This document shows, in pieces, positions 1-10,449 of a DNA stretch of 64,000 nt (the stretch's first letter is position 1; the number at the start of each line of letters is the position of its first letter). The translations under genes and the position numbers were made by a program. The notes below the pieces were generated by a model. The model had not been told where the DNA came from and made no database searches. It saw only the letters and a list, made by a program, of their open reading frames with translations. The stretch lies in assembly GCA_021234155.1 (NCBI GenBank), contig JAJEKV010000027.1, positions 6,136,623-6,200,622 of the forward strand, read 5' to 3'. The DNA is from Isoetes taiwanensis (Eukaryota > Streptophyta > Lycopodiopsida > Isoetales > Isoetaceae).

Positions 1-780
1 GACGTACTAGTTTGCACATAAGCATCTAGAATATATATTATAAAAATGAATGATGTTCTTTGATATCTATCTTTGGTGTAAATGTTTATCTTTGATGTTC
101 TTGAGCTGACTGCAAATATGCTGCTTGTTGAAGCAAGAGTGCCTTGAGCTCCTTCTTGTTTACCTGAGATCAAGATTTAATATACTTATCATAATCAGGT
201 GCAAAACAGATTAAAGAGACTTACTTTTCCCAATGCATTTCAAGGCAAGGACTCCCATATGTACAATTGTTGTGGAATCTGACATTGTTTAATAATATGC
301 GTTTAATGACATGTTTAATAATTTGCATAATCATGATCCCTAAATATGATATACTACATTCTTGTTTTAGAAGAAAACAAAGGAAAAGAAAAACACTGCA
401 TGAATGGGAATAATGCTATTTCTATCAGACTGAAATAGCACAGCCAACCTTATAAGGAGCCATTCGGTTTTTGCCCACTCACGAAGTTGTAGCAGAAATA
501 ACCGTGACTCCAATGCCATTGATTTTCTAATGACTACAACGGACAAAAATTTCTCCATAATCTTTGTCAGGCAATCTGAGAACTGCACATTTTGCTATTG
601 TCGGATGCTGCAAACAGGACACATAACATTGCACATAAATGCTGAGAAACACAAGTTGTATTCGATATTGATGATCACTGAATTGTGTATACTTTGCAAT
701 GTGCATATAAAGGCCTTAGTTTATAAACAAAAAAATAGCTGCCAATTTCTGTAACTTGGTAATTGTTTATGAAATTTGTG
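1..780. other. Intergenic, nothing recognised
   Basis: AT-rich sequence. Short open frames exist on both strands, but none has protein-like composition, a recognisable motif or a consistent splice structure. I see no gene, RNA or mobile element here. Confidence 0.5.
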
Positions 781-870
781 CAGACCTCTAAAAGGGCAGC
801 CTCAATTTCAAGGGCAGACAATTTATTTGATTTGATTTGATTTATTATCACGCCATATCAGACCCTCGGC

Positions 871-1715
871 GCCTCCAATCATAAATGACCATAAGCGAAA
901 CGAGAGGTGCAAAGAGGCCCCAACATCCGATCTGGGTCATACGATCGATGGATCTGATGATTGTGGCAGTCCAGGGTGCACCTTGTTATGTAGCACAATA
1001 ATAGAAAATTCCAGGGGGATGGGATTTGATATGGATGTAAAAATGACAATTCCTAAAACCATAGACCACATATCTCTAAAACAATTGAATGGGTTGTTAT
1101 AAACAAAACATGCATTCAAGATAAAAAATAATCACATTAGCTCACTGGGTATATTTGTCTTATTAGGACATTGAGTTACTTTGGTAGAGGTTCGAGCCCC
1201 CATATTTCATATTTTAAAATCTTAGGTAAAGTTGTATAGAGGTTCGATATTCCCGCAAAACCTTAGGTGAACTCGTATTTCATATTTCAAAATCATAGGC
1301 GCCTCCAATCATAAATGACCATAAGCGAAATGAGAGGTGCCCGCCACAACATACGATCTGGGTCGTACGATCGACGGATCCGACGACTGTGATAGTCCAG
1401 GGTGCACCTCGTTTAGAATATGTAGCACAAGGACAGGGGGTTCCAGGGGGAAGGGATTTGATATGGATGTAAAAATGACAATTCCTGAAACCATAGACCA
1501 TATATCCCTAAAACAATTGAATGGGTTGTTATAAAAAAAATATATATTTAAAATAAAAAATAATTATATTAGCTCACGGAGTATATTGGTTAAGGTAGTT
1601 TTATTAGGACATTGAGTTATTTTAGTAGAGGTTCGAGCCCCCATATTTCATATTCTAAAATCTTAGGCAAAGTTGTATAGAGATTCGATATTCCCTCAAA
1701 ACCTTAGGTGAACTA
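871..1715 (+). repeat. Tandem duplication (~430 bp) of a tRNA-derived, SINE-like unit
   Basis: Two copies of the same unit lie head to tail. The shared start GCCTCCAATCATAAATGACC occurs at 871 and again at 1301, and both copies end in an AACCTTAGGTGAACT-like stretch near 1258 and 1697. Each contains a polymerase III-like internal promoter: an A-box-like TTAGCTCACTGGG near 1137 (TTAGCTCACGGAG near 1568) and a good B box, GGTTCGAGCCC, near 1190 and 1629. The A-to-B distance is longer than in an ordinary tRNA. I infer a tRNA-related SINE that was duplicated in tandem. No folding tRNA cloverleaf is present, so this is not a functional tRNA gene. Confidence 0.5.
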
Positions 1716-1843
1716 TCGTATAACGATCAGACTTTTAGGGTCGAAGGAACGATCGGTACATAAGGGATCAAGTCCTGGACGGATCCGAACGACGTGAGCT
1801 AGAACACAACGTGATAGTCTATGATGCACCTCGTTTAAAATAT

Positions 1844-2056
1844 ATAGCACAATAACATATAATTAGGCATTTACAACCTCTGCACTTTAGAATGTCAACA
1901 CTAGTTCCTGAGATGCAGGGAATAAGGTAGTAATAATAATAATTATCAAAGAAATACATATAATAACATTTATAACCTTCGCACTTTAGAATGTCAATGC
2001 TAGTTCCTGAAGATGCAGGAAATAAGTTACTAATAATAATAATTATCAAAGAAACA
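1844..2056. repeat. Tandem duplication (~100 bp)
   Basis: GCACTTTAGAATGTCAA is followed by CTAGTTCCTGAGATGCAGG and TAATAATAATAATTATCAAA in the first copy (from about 1882), and the block repeats with few changes from 1981. The period is about 100 bp. No coding potential is seen. Confidence 0.7.
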
Positions 2057-2422
2057 TGAAATACTTATGCCCGAACTAATGGCCTGGTTTTACAAGATTG
2101 TAAGCCAGCTGGATTGTGCATGGCTGAAAACAAAACAAACTAACAGAAAGGAGATGCTAGCTAGATACTAACATCCTCCCTGAAACCAAACATTCCTTGT
2201 GAGATACAGCAAATTTAGCCACATTATAAGCCACGACTACCAAACCATGATCTTGAACCATATCTTTCTGCCTCTGTACCATTCTCGTTTCTTGTCAATA
2301 TAAAGATCCCATAGAAATGCTGGTCGTCTAAATGTGGACTTTGTTTTGGGTTATGCTAAGGTCGTCTAAATGAGGAGCTATGGTGAAATGCATCCAGAAA
2401 CACTTTAAGTCTGGATTAGGAG

Positions 2423-2508
2423 GATTTAACCACCAAATTTTAGGAAGCGAAATGGAGACCGTCAGAGTGGAATCGGCAGAGTGAACATCAAACCCATTTT
2501 GCCGAGGA
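2423..2508 (+). repeat. Dispersed direct repeat, copy 1
   Basis: About 85 bp starting GATTTAACCACCAAATTTTA recurs nearly unchanged at 3040-3125. Both copies end in CATTTTGCCGAGGA. Nothing coding is visible; it is probably part of an unidentified repeat family. The rest of 2060-3560 holds no recognisable gene. Confidence 0.65.
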
Positions 2509-3039
2509 GCACCTTATGGCCTTGGAGCATAGAATAGTTGTCTAGGAACTGTGACTACCAAAACTTATTCTGCTCTGCCTCCTAATACTTGTTGCATCAG
2601 CAGGTTGGCTTCAAGCCATAGATTTGCCAAGAGAGAGCGGCATATGTATGCCCATAGATAGCTAGCATGTTTAAAACGTTAAAGTATTACCATGCGGCCA
2701 CTAGAAATAAAAATCCTGCAGAAGGAATACGGCATAAGAATAAATCCACAGAAGGCATAAGGCATAAGGTTATGTACATCTGTGACATGCATCAGATCAA
2801 GTTACCAATTACCACTATTGGATAAATCCAGCATGCATGAATTCAATTCAGCATGCATGTCTAGTTCATACCTGTTATGCAGAACGACCATGGACATACA
2901 ATTGTTTCTTCACTCTAGATTTGGCCTTGCACCCTAGTTTGATGGAAAACATATGGTGTTCATGATTCGTGTATTTTCCTTTTGTCGTAACCTGTAAATA
3001 CAGAAGCAACTTGTTAGCATGTTATAATAGAAGCACAAT

Positions 3040-3125
3040 GATTTAACCACCAAATTTTAGGAAGCGAAATGGAGACCATCAGAGTGGAATCGACAGAGTG
3101 GAAATGAAAACCATTTTGCCGAGGA
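3040..3125 (+). repeat. Dispersed direct repeat, copy 2
   Basis: This is the second copy of the repeat at 2423-2508, in the same orientation and with a few substitutions. Confidence 0.65.
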
Positions 3126-3569
3126 TATTTCCAGATTTTCGCAAGCTTGGATGGTAATACTCTAGAATATAGAAAACTTAAAGCAGATCGCACTTACCAA
3201 AGAGCCAAAACTTTCGTTGCCCAACGTGAGTCTTCAAGAATGTTGCAAAGACATCGGAATTCCATCAATCAGGCACGCAGCATCAATTTTTGGGACTTGG
3301 GCCAATAAAACATTTCCCGAGTTGCTTGCTTCTTCTCTGGCATTCAGAACGCGGATCTACATGGCCTTTTCTATCTCCCTCCGTGCCCCATTTTCATCGA
3401 TTTTTCTAATTTTGGTGGCCTTTGATTTTTAAAACTAACAATCTAATGGTGAAGGGACACGCCACCTCAGATTTTGATGAGGTGGAGGTGCCATATGGAT
3501 AGGCTAGAATTGCAAAAAAAGTTGTAGGCTTAGTTGGGCTGGCGTGATAAAAAAAGGAATAAAAGAATG

Positions 3570-3636
3570 ATGTCATTAGCAAGGCTTGAACTTATAACCT
3601 CTTTGTTACAAATCATTGATTCTTTTCAAGTTCATT
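3570..3636 (-). repeat. tRNA-Thr-like SINE fragment
   Basis: Read on the minus strand, this contains GATTTGTAACAAAGAGGTTA followed by TAAGTTCAAGCC. That resembles the anticodon arm (TGT) and T arm (B box GTTCAAGCC) of a threonine tRNA. No clear A box or full cloverleaf is present. I infer a fragment of a tRNA-derived retroposon, related to the one at 4749. Confidence 0.4.
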
Positions 3637-3638
3637 AT

Positions 3639-3766
3639 CACTAGTCATATGCACCACAAAAGATCGTCGTTGTTCAACGACGTCGTGACATCGAAATACT
3701 TGTCGCAATCGACACGTCGTTTAATGACGCCTCGACGTTGTTGAACGACGTCAAGATCCTGTAGTG
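3639..3766. mobile_element. Small CACTA...TAGTG-bounded element with hairpin repeats
   Basis: The stretch begins CACTAG and ends CTGTAGTG, the terminal signature of CACTA (En/Spm) transposons. Inside are inverted copies of GTCGTTGTTCAACGAC-like sequence, which can form hairpins. The flanking 3-bp sequences do not match as a target duplication, and the element is only 128 bp, so it would be a miniature or terminal fragment. This is tentative. Confidence 0.3.
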
Positions 3767-4238
3767 ATGGTTGTACTAAATGTTTTCTTTATGTAAGCAA
3801 TTGCCAGTCATACACACATGTTAAGTGGCATTTTGCATGCCCACCAAATGGCACACATTCAGCTATATTTGATGGTGACCATACACTATTGAAGTTCATG
3901 CAATAGGGACTATATATAGAGATATTCAAGGATGATAAAACCATTCTGTTTCAATGCTAGTTATGGGCTCCACTCTTGTCTAGCCCTTGCTCTTGTTCAT
4001 ACTCGTGATCTTCCTCTTCTTCGTTACAGTCTTCTTGCTTTTGATCTTGTTGGCAGTCTCGAGCATTCTTGTTCTTATGTTCTTTCTTACCCTTTGAGCT
4101 ATTGTACATCCTCGTATTATTATATTATATGGGTTCTAGTTTCTCTATATTTTCTTGCATCGTTCTCATATCTTGCTCGTACGCTCGTGACAATTTGAAC
4201 AGATCTCTTCTATCACGAAGGATGTTTCGTTACGGTTG

Positions 4239-4414
4239 GTTGTGGATTACCACGATCTCAACAAGATCAATGTGCACAATCGGTATCCTTTTCCTCTGAT
4301 TCCAAAATTACTTAACGGTTGCAATACTTCACCAAAATTGATCTTCGAGGCGCATCTTATTCGGATCAGGGAGAAGCAGCCTTTTGTACCATCATTTTGA
4401 GTACATTGTCATGA
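4239..4414 (+). pseudogene. Ty3/gypsy reverse transcriptase fragment
   Basis: The frame from 4239 reads VVDYHDLNKINVHNRYPFPL, followed by IPKLLNG. This is the conserved start of the gypsy RT domain (usual form VDYRxLNxxTxKNxYPLP). After a stop at 4398 a second frame continues with FEYIVM, matching the family's YEFLVMPFGL block. Only this part of RT is left. No LTRs or other pol domains lie next to it, so it is an isolated, dead scrap. Confidence 0.7.
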
Positions 4415-4748
4415 ACCATGAGCAAGATACAAAAACTATAATATGGAACTCGAAATACTCAAAAAGAAGAATGAAGAATCTATATAGAACACAAGAATAT
4501 GCACATAGTCACAACGGCACAGGCACAAGAGAAGAAGAGAACACAAGCAAGAATAATGATTCACGATTGTGTTGAACCGGAATGGTCTTGCTATCCTCGA
4601 CCGTAATAATGCATGAGCTCCAACAATATACAACTGCTGCTTAGCATAATTGCATGCATACCACTTGGTTTACATGCAAGAGGCCACTTAGTATAGGTGT
4701 AGGGAATGCATTTGAAGAAGCCACTAAAAATAACAATCATGATGAGAA

Positions 4749-4811
4749 GAGTAGCACATTGGAAAAGCGCTAAGCCTTGTAACCAAAAGGTTATAAGTTT
4801 CAGTCCTACTT
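4749..4811 (+). repeat. tRNA-derived SINE-like segment
   Basis: The segment contains TAGCACATTGG (A-box-like), GCGCTAAGCCTTGTAACC (D and anticodon arm with TGT anticodon) and GGTTATAAGTTTCAGTCC (degenerate B box) in tRNA order and spacing. It matches a decayed threonine-type tRNA body, and a T-rich tail follows. I call it a SINE relic rather than a tRNA gene because the stems are mismatched. Confidence 0.45.
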
Positions 4812-4814
4812 TTT

Positions 4815-5428
4815 AATATTATGCTTTTGCACATGGACGATGACCATATATATATTTTATATATATCGTATGGCTGTTATAGCAGCTTCATATACTCGTA
4901 TTGTTGTCAAAGCAGCTTCTTCCTAATCCACTTATTATCGTCACCATAAACAATGCTTCGGTTTCTATATTATTATGATCTTTAGAGAGCGGAGGGATGA
5001 ATCATGGGATGAAAATCATGAGATGACAATCAATTGAATTCCAATCTCTAGTCTGAGAACACCCTGAGGAGACATCAAAGTTAGTTAAGGCAATGACTTT
5101 GTCGAATATTAAACTGAACACTGGAACTTAAAAGTGTTCTAGACTGAAATAAACATGACTCGCATATTTGCAGGTGAGAAAGACATAAATATATTCTTCA
5201 ATCAAAGTTGAAAATGAGTTTTGTAAATCATGATCTAGAAGAACTTGCTGATATAAAGGGAAAATTCTTACTACATATATTTGGAAAGGAAATGCTATTA
5301 GTTGAGCGATGGCCTTGCAGAGAAGCTTCTTTGCAAAGACACCTGCACAATGCCAACAATATATGGTTCCAGACTAAGTTGACTGCATGGTGTCTATCAT
5401 GGGTGATACCCTGAGATAAATATACTAC
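4815..5428. other. Intergenic, nothing recognised
   Basis: AT-rich DNA with a short TATATA-rich tract near 4850-4865. No coding, RNA or repeat structure is supported. Confidence 0.4.
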
Positions 5429-6784
5429 TCACACAAAATTGTATGCATTTCCATTACAGTGCTTCATATCAAGGTTAACTTCATACTCAATTTTGCTTGT
5501 AAAATGGGTCTCATCCTTGATGAATGAGATTATGATGGGTAACTTACTGTACTGCCGCAGATCTATAGCTAAAGCTTCTGCATCTTCAGTTCCATTTTCA
5601 TTTGTAAACTGCCAAACACCTATTGCAAATGTGCATTTACCTCTAAGAATAATTTTCTCTCGCATCCCTGATCTGAGACATCCAGAATGTGATAGAGGTG
5701 ATCCTTATGTTGCCTAATCATGGCAATTATATTCCTCACCATTTCTGTCATGTCTTCTGTTATTTCTATCATTCTCATGTCTCAGTTTAGCTATGAGGGT
5801 TTGCTGAGTTGCATCATCCAGAAGAGCAAAATAGAACAATTTATGCTAACAAGGCCAGATATCCTTCTTTGGAAAATCTGTTTCTGTATTCCTATCTCTT
5901 TTATGCCATCATCACTATCATTCCTTGTTTCTTATCTTGAGCATAGCAATACTTTGTATTGTTGTAACGTTGCTCTAAGTTCGTTTAGTTGTCGTTTTCT
6001 CAATCTTCCAGAACAATCTGTCATGCGATGCATTTTAATCCAAGTAGTAGGGAAAACCTGAAATACCTCCTGTCAATGATGCATTCCATGTGGCACTGAT
6101 AATCTAATATACCTTGGCCGAGTAACAGCCCGAGTTGCACAGGATCTTCCTCTTTCATTATCCGCCCAGACTTTGCAAGTGATTTGTCAAACAGGGCATT
6201 GTGCTCCCTGCCAATAAGGTATGCCTGCATTCAAGAAAATTAAGGCAAGTTATCACACAAAAAACAAGGGATAAAATCACTACCATAAATGCTTGCTTAC
6301 TCGCCGCTCCTCAGTGTCAAGAGCAGGAAAAGGAAACTGCAGTTTGAGAAGAATGGCTGCACTGCTTCATCAGTAACCCTAATCGAATCTGCACCATCCA
6401 CATGATCCAACGGCAAAAATTGCAAGCCGTGATAGACCCCACGACATGGTAAGAGGAAAAGATCCTTGCCCCACTTTTACACTTTCAGGCCTGTTGAAAC
6501 ATCAAAAAGCTTACCATGATAAAGGAGTGGATCATCTCTTCTGCTTTAAACCTTCTTCTACCGCCTTCATTGAGGTCAATTAGCCCCAATAATGATGCAT
6601 GCTGCCAATTGGAAATAATATTGGCACATTGAAGATGATCAGTCTTGTGAAATGCCTTGCTGGGATCTGCTTCAGAGATGTAAGGCTGATGCCTGTTAAG
6701 CATTGCAAAGCAGATAATAGCTTGGACTCGAATGGACAACATTGAGCTACAGCTAACTTGAGTATAGTCCAATATGGATGCCAC
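5429..6784 (-). pseudogene. Unrecognised multi-exon gene relic
   Basis: Several minus-strand blocks read like real protein and are bounded by splice signals. Block 1 (6784-6517) contains EADPSKAFHKTDHLQCANII and ends ...SFIM before GTAAGC. Block 2 (about 6480-6302) contains WGKDLFLLPCRGVYHGLQF, then after a shift of frame AILLKLQFPFPALDTEERR before GTAAGC. Block 3 (6224-6112), after a CAG acceptor, reads AYLIGREHNALFDKSLAKSG and ends LGLLLGQ before GTATAT. A further open block at 5665-5429 (GKCTFAIGVWQF) may belong to it. The stop and frame changes suggest a pseudogene or sequence errors. I do not recognise the family. It lies directly downstream of the PPR gene on the same strand. Confidence 0.5.
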
Positions 6785-7001
6785 AGAAGGCCTTCAAGGT
6801 TCTACTGATGAGAAAGGCTTTCAGACGAAAATAGAATTGCAGAGAAATTTAACCAACTTTGTAATAGACATGGAAGGACCTATCTACTATTTCAAAAATA
6901 ATTTGGTTCCCCCCACGTTGCAAATGTAGAAGATGGAAATCTCATCCAGCTGTTGGTGCTACTGTATTCAGTTGCCAAAGCCTTAAAAGCATTCCTTATC
7001 A

Positions 7002-9446
7002 CTACAAATCTTTCACAAAGCTTGCCTCAGCATATATATGAGACAATAACACATAGGGTGAAGCATTCTCAGGGTCTAGCTTGAAAATATTTGTAGCAGC
7101 AGTTCTGCCGCGTTCTTTGTCAGCATGGATTTTGCAGGAACAGAGTAAAGAAAGCCAAGCTGTGGCGTCGGGGTCATAAGGACTATTATTAATCAACAAT
7201 TCTGCCACTTCTAACCAACCCACCCTACCAAGCAGATCCGACATGCAATTATAGTGTTCCAATAATGGGGTGATAGAGTAGTCTTGAGAAATGGAAACTA
7301 AATAATGATATCCCTTATTGAGAGAACAAGCAAGACTGCAAGCAGAAAAGATGCTGACAAAAGTAACACCATTAGGTCGAACATGCTCCAACTTCATTTG
7401 TTCAAGCATTTGAAATGATTCTTTACAATATCCATTCTGAGAATATACTGCAATTATTGCATTCCAGGAGATCACGTCGTGTTCAGACATTTTCTCAAAC
7501 ACAGCTCGGGCATCCTCCACCCTCCCACATTTTCCGTACATATTGACAAGGGAATTACCCAGAATAACATCATTCTCATATCGAGTTCCAATGATCCTCG
7601 TATGCATCTTCTTGCCTATGGAATAGTTGACCTCGTTGGCACAAGCATCAATAATACTGACAAAAGTGATTGTATCCGGTCTCATATCTTGTGCCAGCAT
7701 GTTGTGCAAGAGATCTAGAGCTTCCTCTAGCTTCCCATGCTGCGCATATGCTGAAATCATAGCTGTCCATGAAACTACATCACGTTGTGGCATTTGTTTA
7801 AAGAAATGATATGCCTCCTCTAGATGACCTTGCTTTCCATAAGCAGAGATCATCGCATTCCATGAGATTATATCTGGATGAGGCATTTTTTTAAACAGCT
7901 CTAAAGCTTCCACAAGACATCCCCGCTGAGCATAAGCCCCAACCATTATATTCCATGTGACCACATTTTGTTGAGGCATTTTCTCGAAACATTTAAGTGC
8001 ATCATCAAGTTGTCCCTGTTGGGTATATCCATAAATAATGGCATTCCATGAATACATATCTCGCTGAGGCATCTGGGAAAAGAGTTCACATGCTTCTTTC
8101 AGCTGTTGATTCTGCACATGTGCAATAATCATGGCATTCCAAGACACTATACTCCGTTCAGGCATCTGTTTGAAAAGCTGAATAGCTTCCTCAATTTTTC
8201 CTTGCTGTGCATGAGCTGAAATCATAGTATTCCAAGATACCACGTCCCTTTCAGGCATTTGCCAAAAAAGGCGAAGGGCTTCCTTGAGCTTACCACGTTT
8301 TATATAAGCCATAATCATGACAGTCCATACAATAATATCACGTTTAGGCATTTGCTTAAAGAACTGGAGGGCTTCGTTCAATTGTCCTTGTTGAGCATAT
8401 GCAGAAATCATGGCAGTCCAAGTCACCATGTTTTTCTCTGGACTCTCTTGAAAGAGCTGAAGAGCCTTTTCCACATGTCCCCTGTGTGCAAAGGCAGAAA
8501 TCATAGTAGCCCAAGAAAACATATCCCTCTCGGGCATTTGTTGAAAGAGGTGATAGCCTTCTTTCAAGCATCCTTGCTGAGCATAACCCTCAATCATAAT
8601 ATTCCATGATACCTGATTGCGTTCAGGCATTTGCTGGAAAAGCTGAATGGCTTTGTCCAGATTACCCTGTTGAATGTACCCTTCCAGCATAATATTCCAT
8701 GAGATGAGAGACTTATGGGGCATTTGCTCAAACAGATAAGAAGCCTCATTCACCTGCCTTCTCTGGACATAGACTGAAATCATCAAATTCCAAGAAATAA
8801 CATCCTTTTCAGGCATTTCATGAAAGAGGTTTAATGCATTTTCAAGGGCTCCGCAATGGACATAAGCTGATAGCATAGAATTCCAAGAAACTAAATCACG
8901 CTGCGGCATCTCATGGAACAGCTTGAGAGCTGAATCAAGTCTGCCTTCTTGAATATAAGCCGATATGAGAGCATTCCAGGACGAGACACTTCTTTCTGGC
9001 ATTCTCTGAAAAATATCAAATGCCTTGTCAACCTGGCCCTGATTAGCATAAGCAGAAAGCAGAATATTCCAAGAAAATGTGTTGTGCTTCGGCATGTTAT
9101 CAAATGCCGTTTGTGCATCATCAAGAGCTCCACATTTACTATACATATGAACAATAAGATTGGCAATGTAAATATTCCTATCTAACCCGTTTTGTTTAAT
9201 GCGATAATGTAGCTGCCTACCATCTTCTAAAGCTTTTGAATTGCCATACCTTCGCAAGAGACCCGCGACAGTATCCAGATTAAAAGCATTCTTCCGGCCA
9301 CATGGGTTCTCAGCTTGTGTTTTAAAGACACCACTCTCGTTACATGGTTCAACGGATGACTTTGGTTGAACACATACAGACATACTGGAAACTCTGAATT
9401 TCATTGTTCCACGCAAGGATCGAAGTGCAACAGCGAAAAAGAGCAT
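7002..9446 (-). CDS. PPR protein, S-repeat-rich, truncated after E domain
   Basis: Single-exon, 814-residue pentatricopeptide repeat protein; the family binds organelle RNA for editing, splicing or stability. The start ATG at 9446 opens a short, possibly targeting N-terminus. One L/S pair lies at about residues 56-121. Then come 15 consecutive 31-residue S motifs at about 122-586 (typical unit: DVVSWNTMISAHAQQGKIEE). Next are a P-like motif, L and S motifs, and an E-like region ending YVLLSHIYAEASFVKDL. The protein stops there, so the rest of E2/E+ and any DYW deaminase domain are missing. No intron is visible. Family knowledge: all-S arrays are unusual in flowering plants and PPR genes are abundant in seed-free plants. 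An editing role would need a DYW partner; other RNA-binding roles are possible. Confidence 0.9.
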   Translation of the reverse strand: MLFFAVALRSLRGTMKFRVSSMSVCVQPKSSVEPCNESGVFKTQAENPCGRKNAFNLDTVAGLLRRYGNSKALEDGRQLHYRIKQNGLDRNIYIANLIVHMYSKCGALDDAQTAFDNMPKHNTFSWNILLSAYANQGQVDKAFDIFQRMPERSVSSWNALISAYIQEGRLDSALKLFHEMPQRDLVSWNSMLSAYVHCGALENALNLFHEMPEKDVISWNLMISVYVQRRQVNEASYLFEQMPHKSLISWNIMLEGYIQQGNLDKAIQLFQQMPERNQVSWNIMIEGYAQQGCLKEGYHLFQQMPERDMFSWATMISAFAHRGHVEKALQLFQESPEKNMVTWTAMISAYAQQGQLNEALQFFKQMPKRDIIVWTVMIMAYIKRGKLKEALRLFWQMPERDVVSWNTMISAHAQQGKIEEAIQLFKQMPERSIVSWNAMIIAHVQNQQLKEACELFSQMPQRDMYSWNAIIYGYTQQGQLDDALKCFEKMPQQNVVTWNIMVGAYAQRGCLVEALELFKKMPHPDIISWNAMISAYGKQGHLEEAYHFFKQMPQRDVVSWTAMISAYAQHGKLEEALDLLHNMLAQDMRPDTITFVSIIDACANEVNYSIGKKMHTRIIGTRYENDVILGNSLVNMYGKCGRVEDARAVFEKMSEHDVISWNAIIAVYSQNGYCKESFQMLEQMKLEHVRPNGVTFVSIFSACSLACSLNKGYHYLVSISQDYSITPLLEHYNCMSDLLGRVGWLEVAELLINNSPYDPDATAWLSLLCSCKIHADKERGRTAATNIFKLDPENASPYVLLSHIYAEASFVKDL

Positions 9447-9465
9447 GACTCACCTGCAGATTTAT

Positions 9466-9531
9466 CATGTTGGGCTTAGATCAGGCATCTTTATGGCATA
9501 GATATTCATGTTGGGCTTAGATCAGGCATCC
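9466..9531 (+). repeat. Short direct duplication upstream of PPR start
   Basis: CATGTTGGGCTTAGATCAGG occurs at about 9467 and again at about 9507, a 40-bp period. It lies just 5' of the PPR coding start on the minus strand, in its probable leader. Its function is unknown. Confidence 0.6.
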
Positions 9532-9654
9532 TTCATAAACATTTATCAGTTTCGATGCAGTGACCTAAAACTTCTCTTGGTGGGAATCGTCCAAGGCTGT
9601 GCCGGGTAGATAATTTGGTGGTGTATGGAACAATTTGAATGGGTTAAGGTAAGG

Positions 9655-9770
9655 TTATCCGTCTGGCCGAGGCTGATAACAAAAAATGCGTGACCGAGGT
9701 TGTACGTTCGAGGCCAAATATTTGCATGTAAGGCAGAGGCCCGCTACGGATTGTAATGCCTAAAGTTTCA
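9655..9770 (+). repeat. tRNA-derived SINE-like segment
   Basis: TGGCCGAGGCTG at 9664-9675 is A-box-like and GTTCGAGGC at 9706-9714 is a good B box. The spacing is about 31 bp, as in tRNA promoters. No cloverleaf can be closed. I infer a polymerase III-type retroposon fragment. Confidence 0.4.
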
Positions 9771-9856
9771 TGGCCCTATCATTTCAGTATCAACAAGATT
9801 TAAGGAAGGACTTGTATGTCAAGAGGCAGAATAGCTTTGCCTCACATACAGAAGAC

Positions 9857-10059
9857 CTAGTACTCGATACATGAAATGGAAATTTTTGTGGAGCCAACAA
9901 TGCATGCCAAAGTGGAGCTCTTCCCACCCTCATTATACATGCTGAGAAACCTATTTCCTAAAACTATATTTGGTTCAAAGCATTCCCCTTGCATTTGCAA
10001 TATAAGTGTAATTACACTAGTAATATCCCCAGATAGGCACACACACCGCGTCAAACAAG
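9857..10059 (-). pseudogene. PPR gene fragment cut by the LTR element
   Basis: The minus-strand frame contains FEPNIVLGNRFLSMYNEGG. This matches the end of a PPR L motif and start of an S motif (family pattern: F..NIVVGNALVNMY.KCG). The reading frame is lost shortly after. The gypsy 5' LTR begins at 10060, so the retrotransposon may have inserted into this PPR relic. No continuation is recognised beyond the 3' LTR at 20998. Confidence 0.5.
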
Positions 10060-10449
10060 TGATTCCGTGCACTTCAAGAGGCACCGCCAAAGATTCCAAA
10101 CAAATCAGGCCTCCTTCCGTGAGTCCAAGACCGAGAGATCACCGAGTGTCTATATTGGGCCAAAGGCCATTGTACTATATATATGAGTAGAGTTAGCACA
10201 TGAGTTTTTAGATGAGTTTTGAGTCTTGTCTCACTTCAGTTTTCTCTCGATTGCGAGAGCTCATGTATCATCATCATTGATATCAAGGAAGCTTATCATT
10301 GCCTCATTGTTTTTTTTTTTTCTTTTCCCTTCCCCTTGTTTTCTTGCAAATCCCGCGTGACATAGTTCCCCGGATTCTCCTGTTAGATCCAAGGGTCCTC
10401 CACGAGGGTTTGTCTTGGTAAAAGGAGTTCCGAACCCGCACCCCAAACA
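10060..10449 (+). repeat. 5' LTR
   Basis: It begins TGATTCCGTGCACTTC and can be followed to ...CCCCAAACA. It matches 20611-20997 almost throughout. Differences are small indels (extra A near 10100, shorter CATTG block, length of the T run near 10313-10325) and scattered substitutions. TATATATATGAG near 10177 is a candidate LTR TATA box. The exact 3' edge is uncertain because similarity ends just before a CCG repeat. Confidence 0.85.

Noticed and set aside
1137-1205. Functional tRNA gene
   Set aside because: A and B boxes are present, but the spacing is too long and no cloverleaf with paired acceptor stem can be formed.
8259-8609. Plus-strand open frame inside the PPR gene
   Set aside because: It is a shadow of the repeated S motifs; its periodicity follows the PPR repeats.
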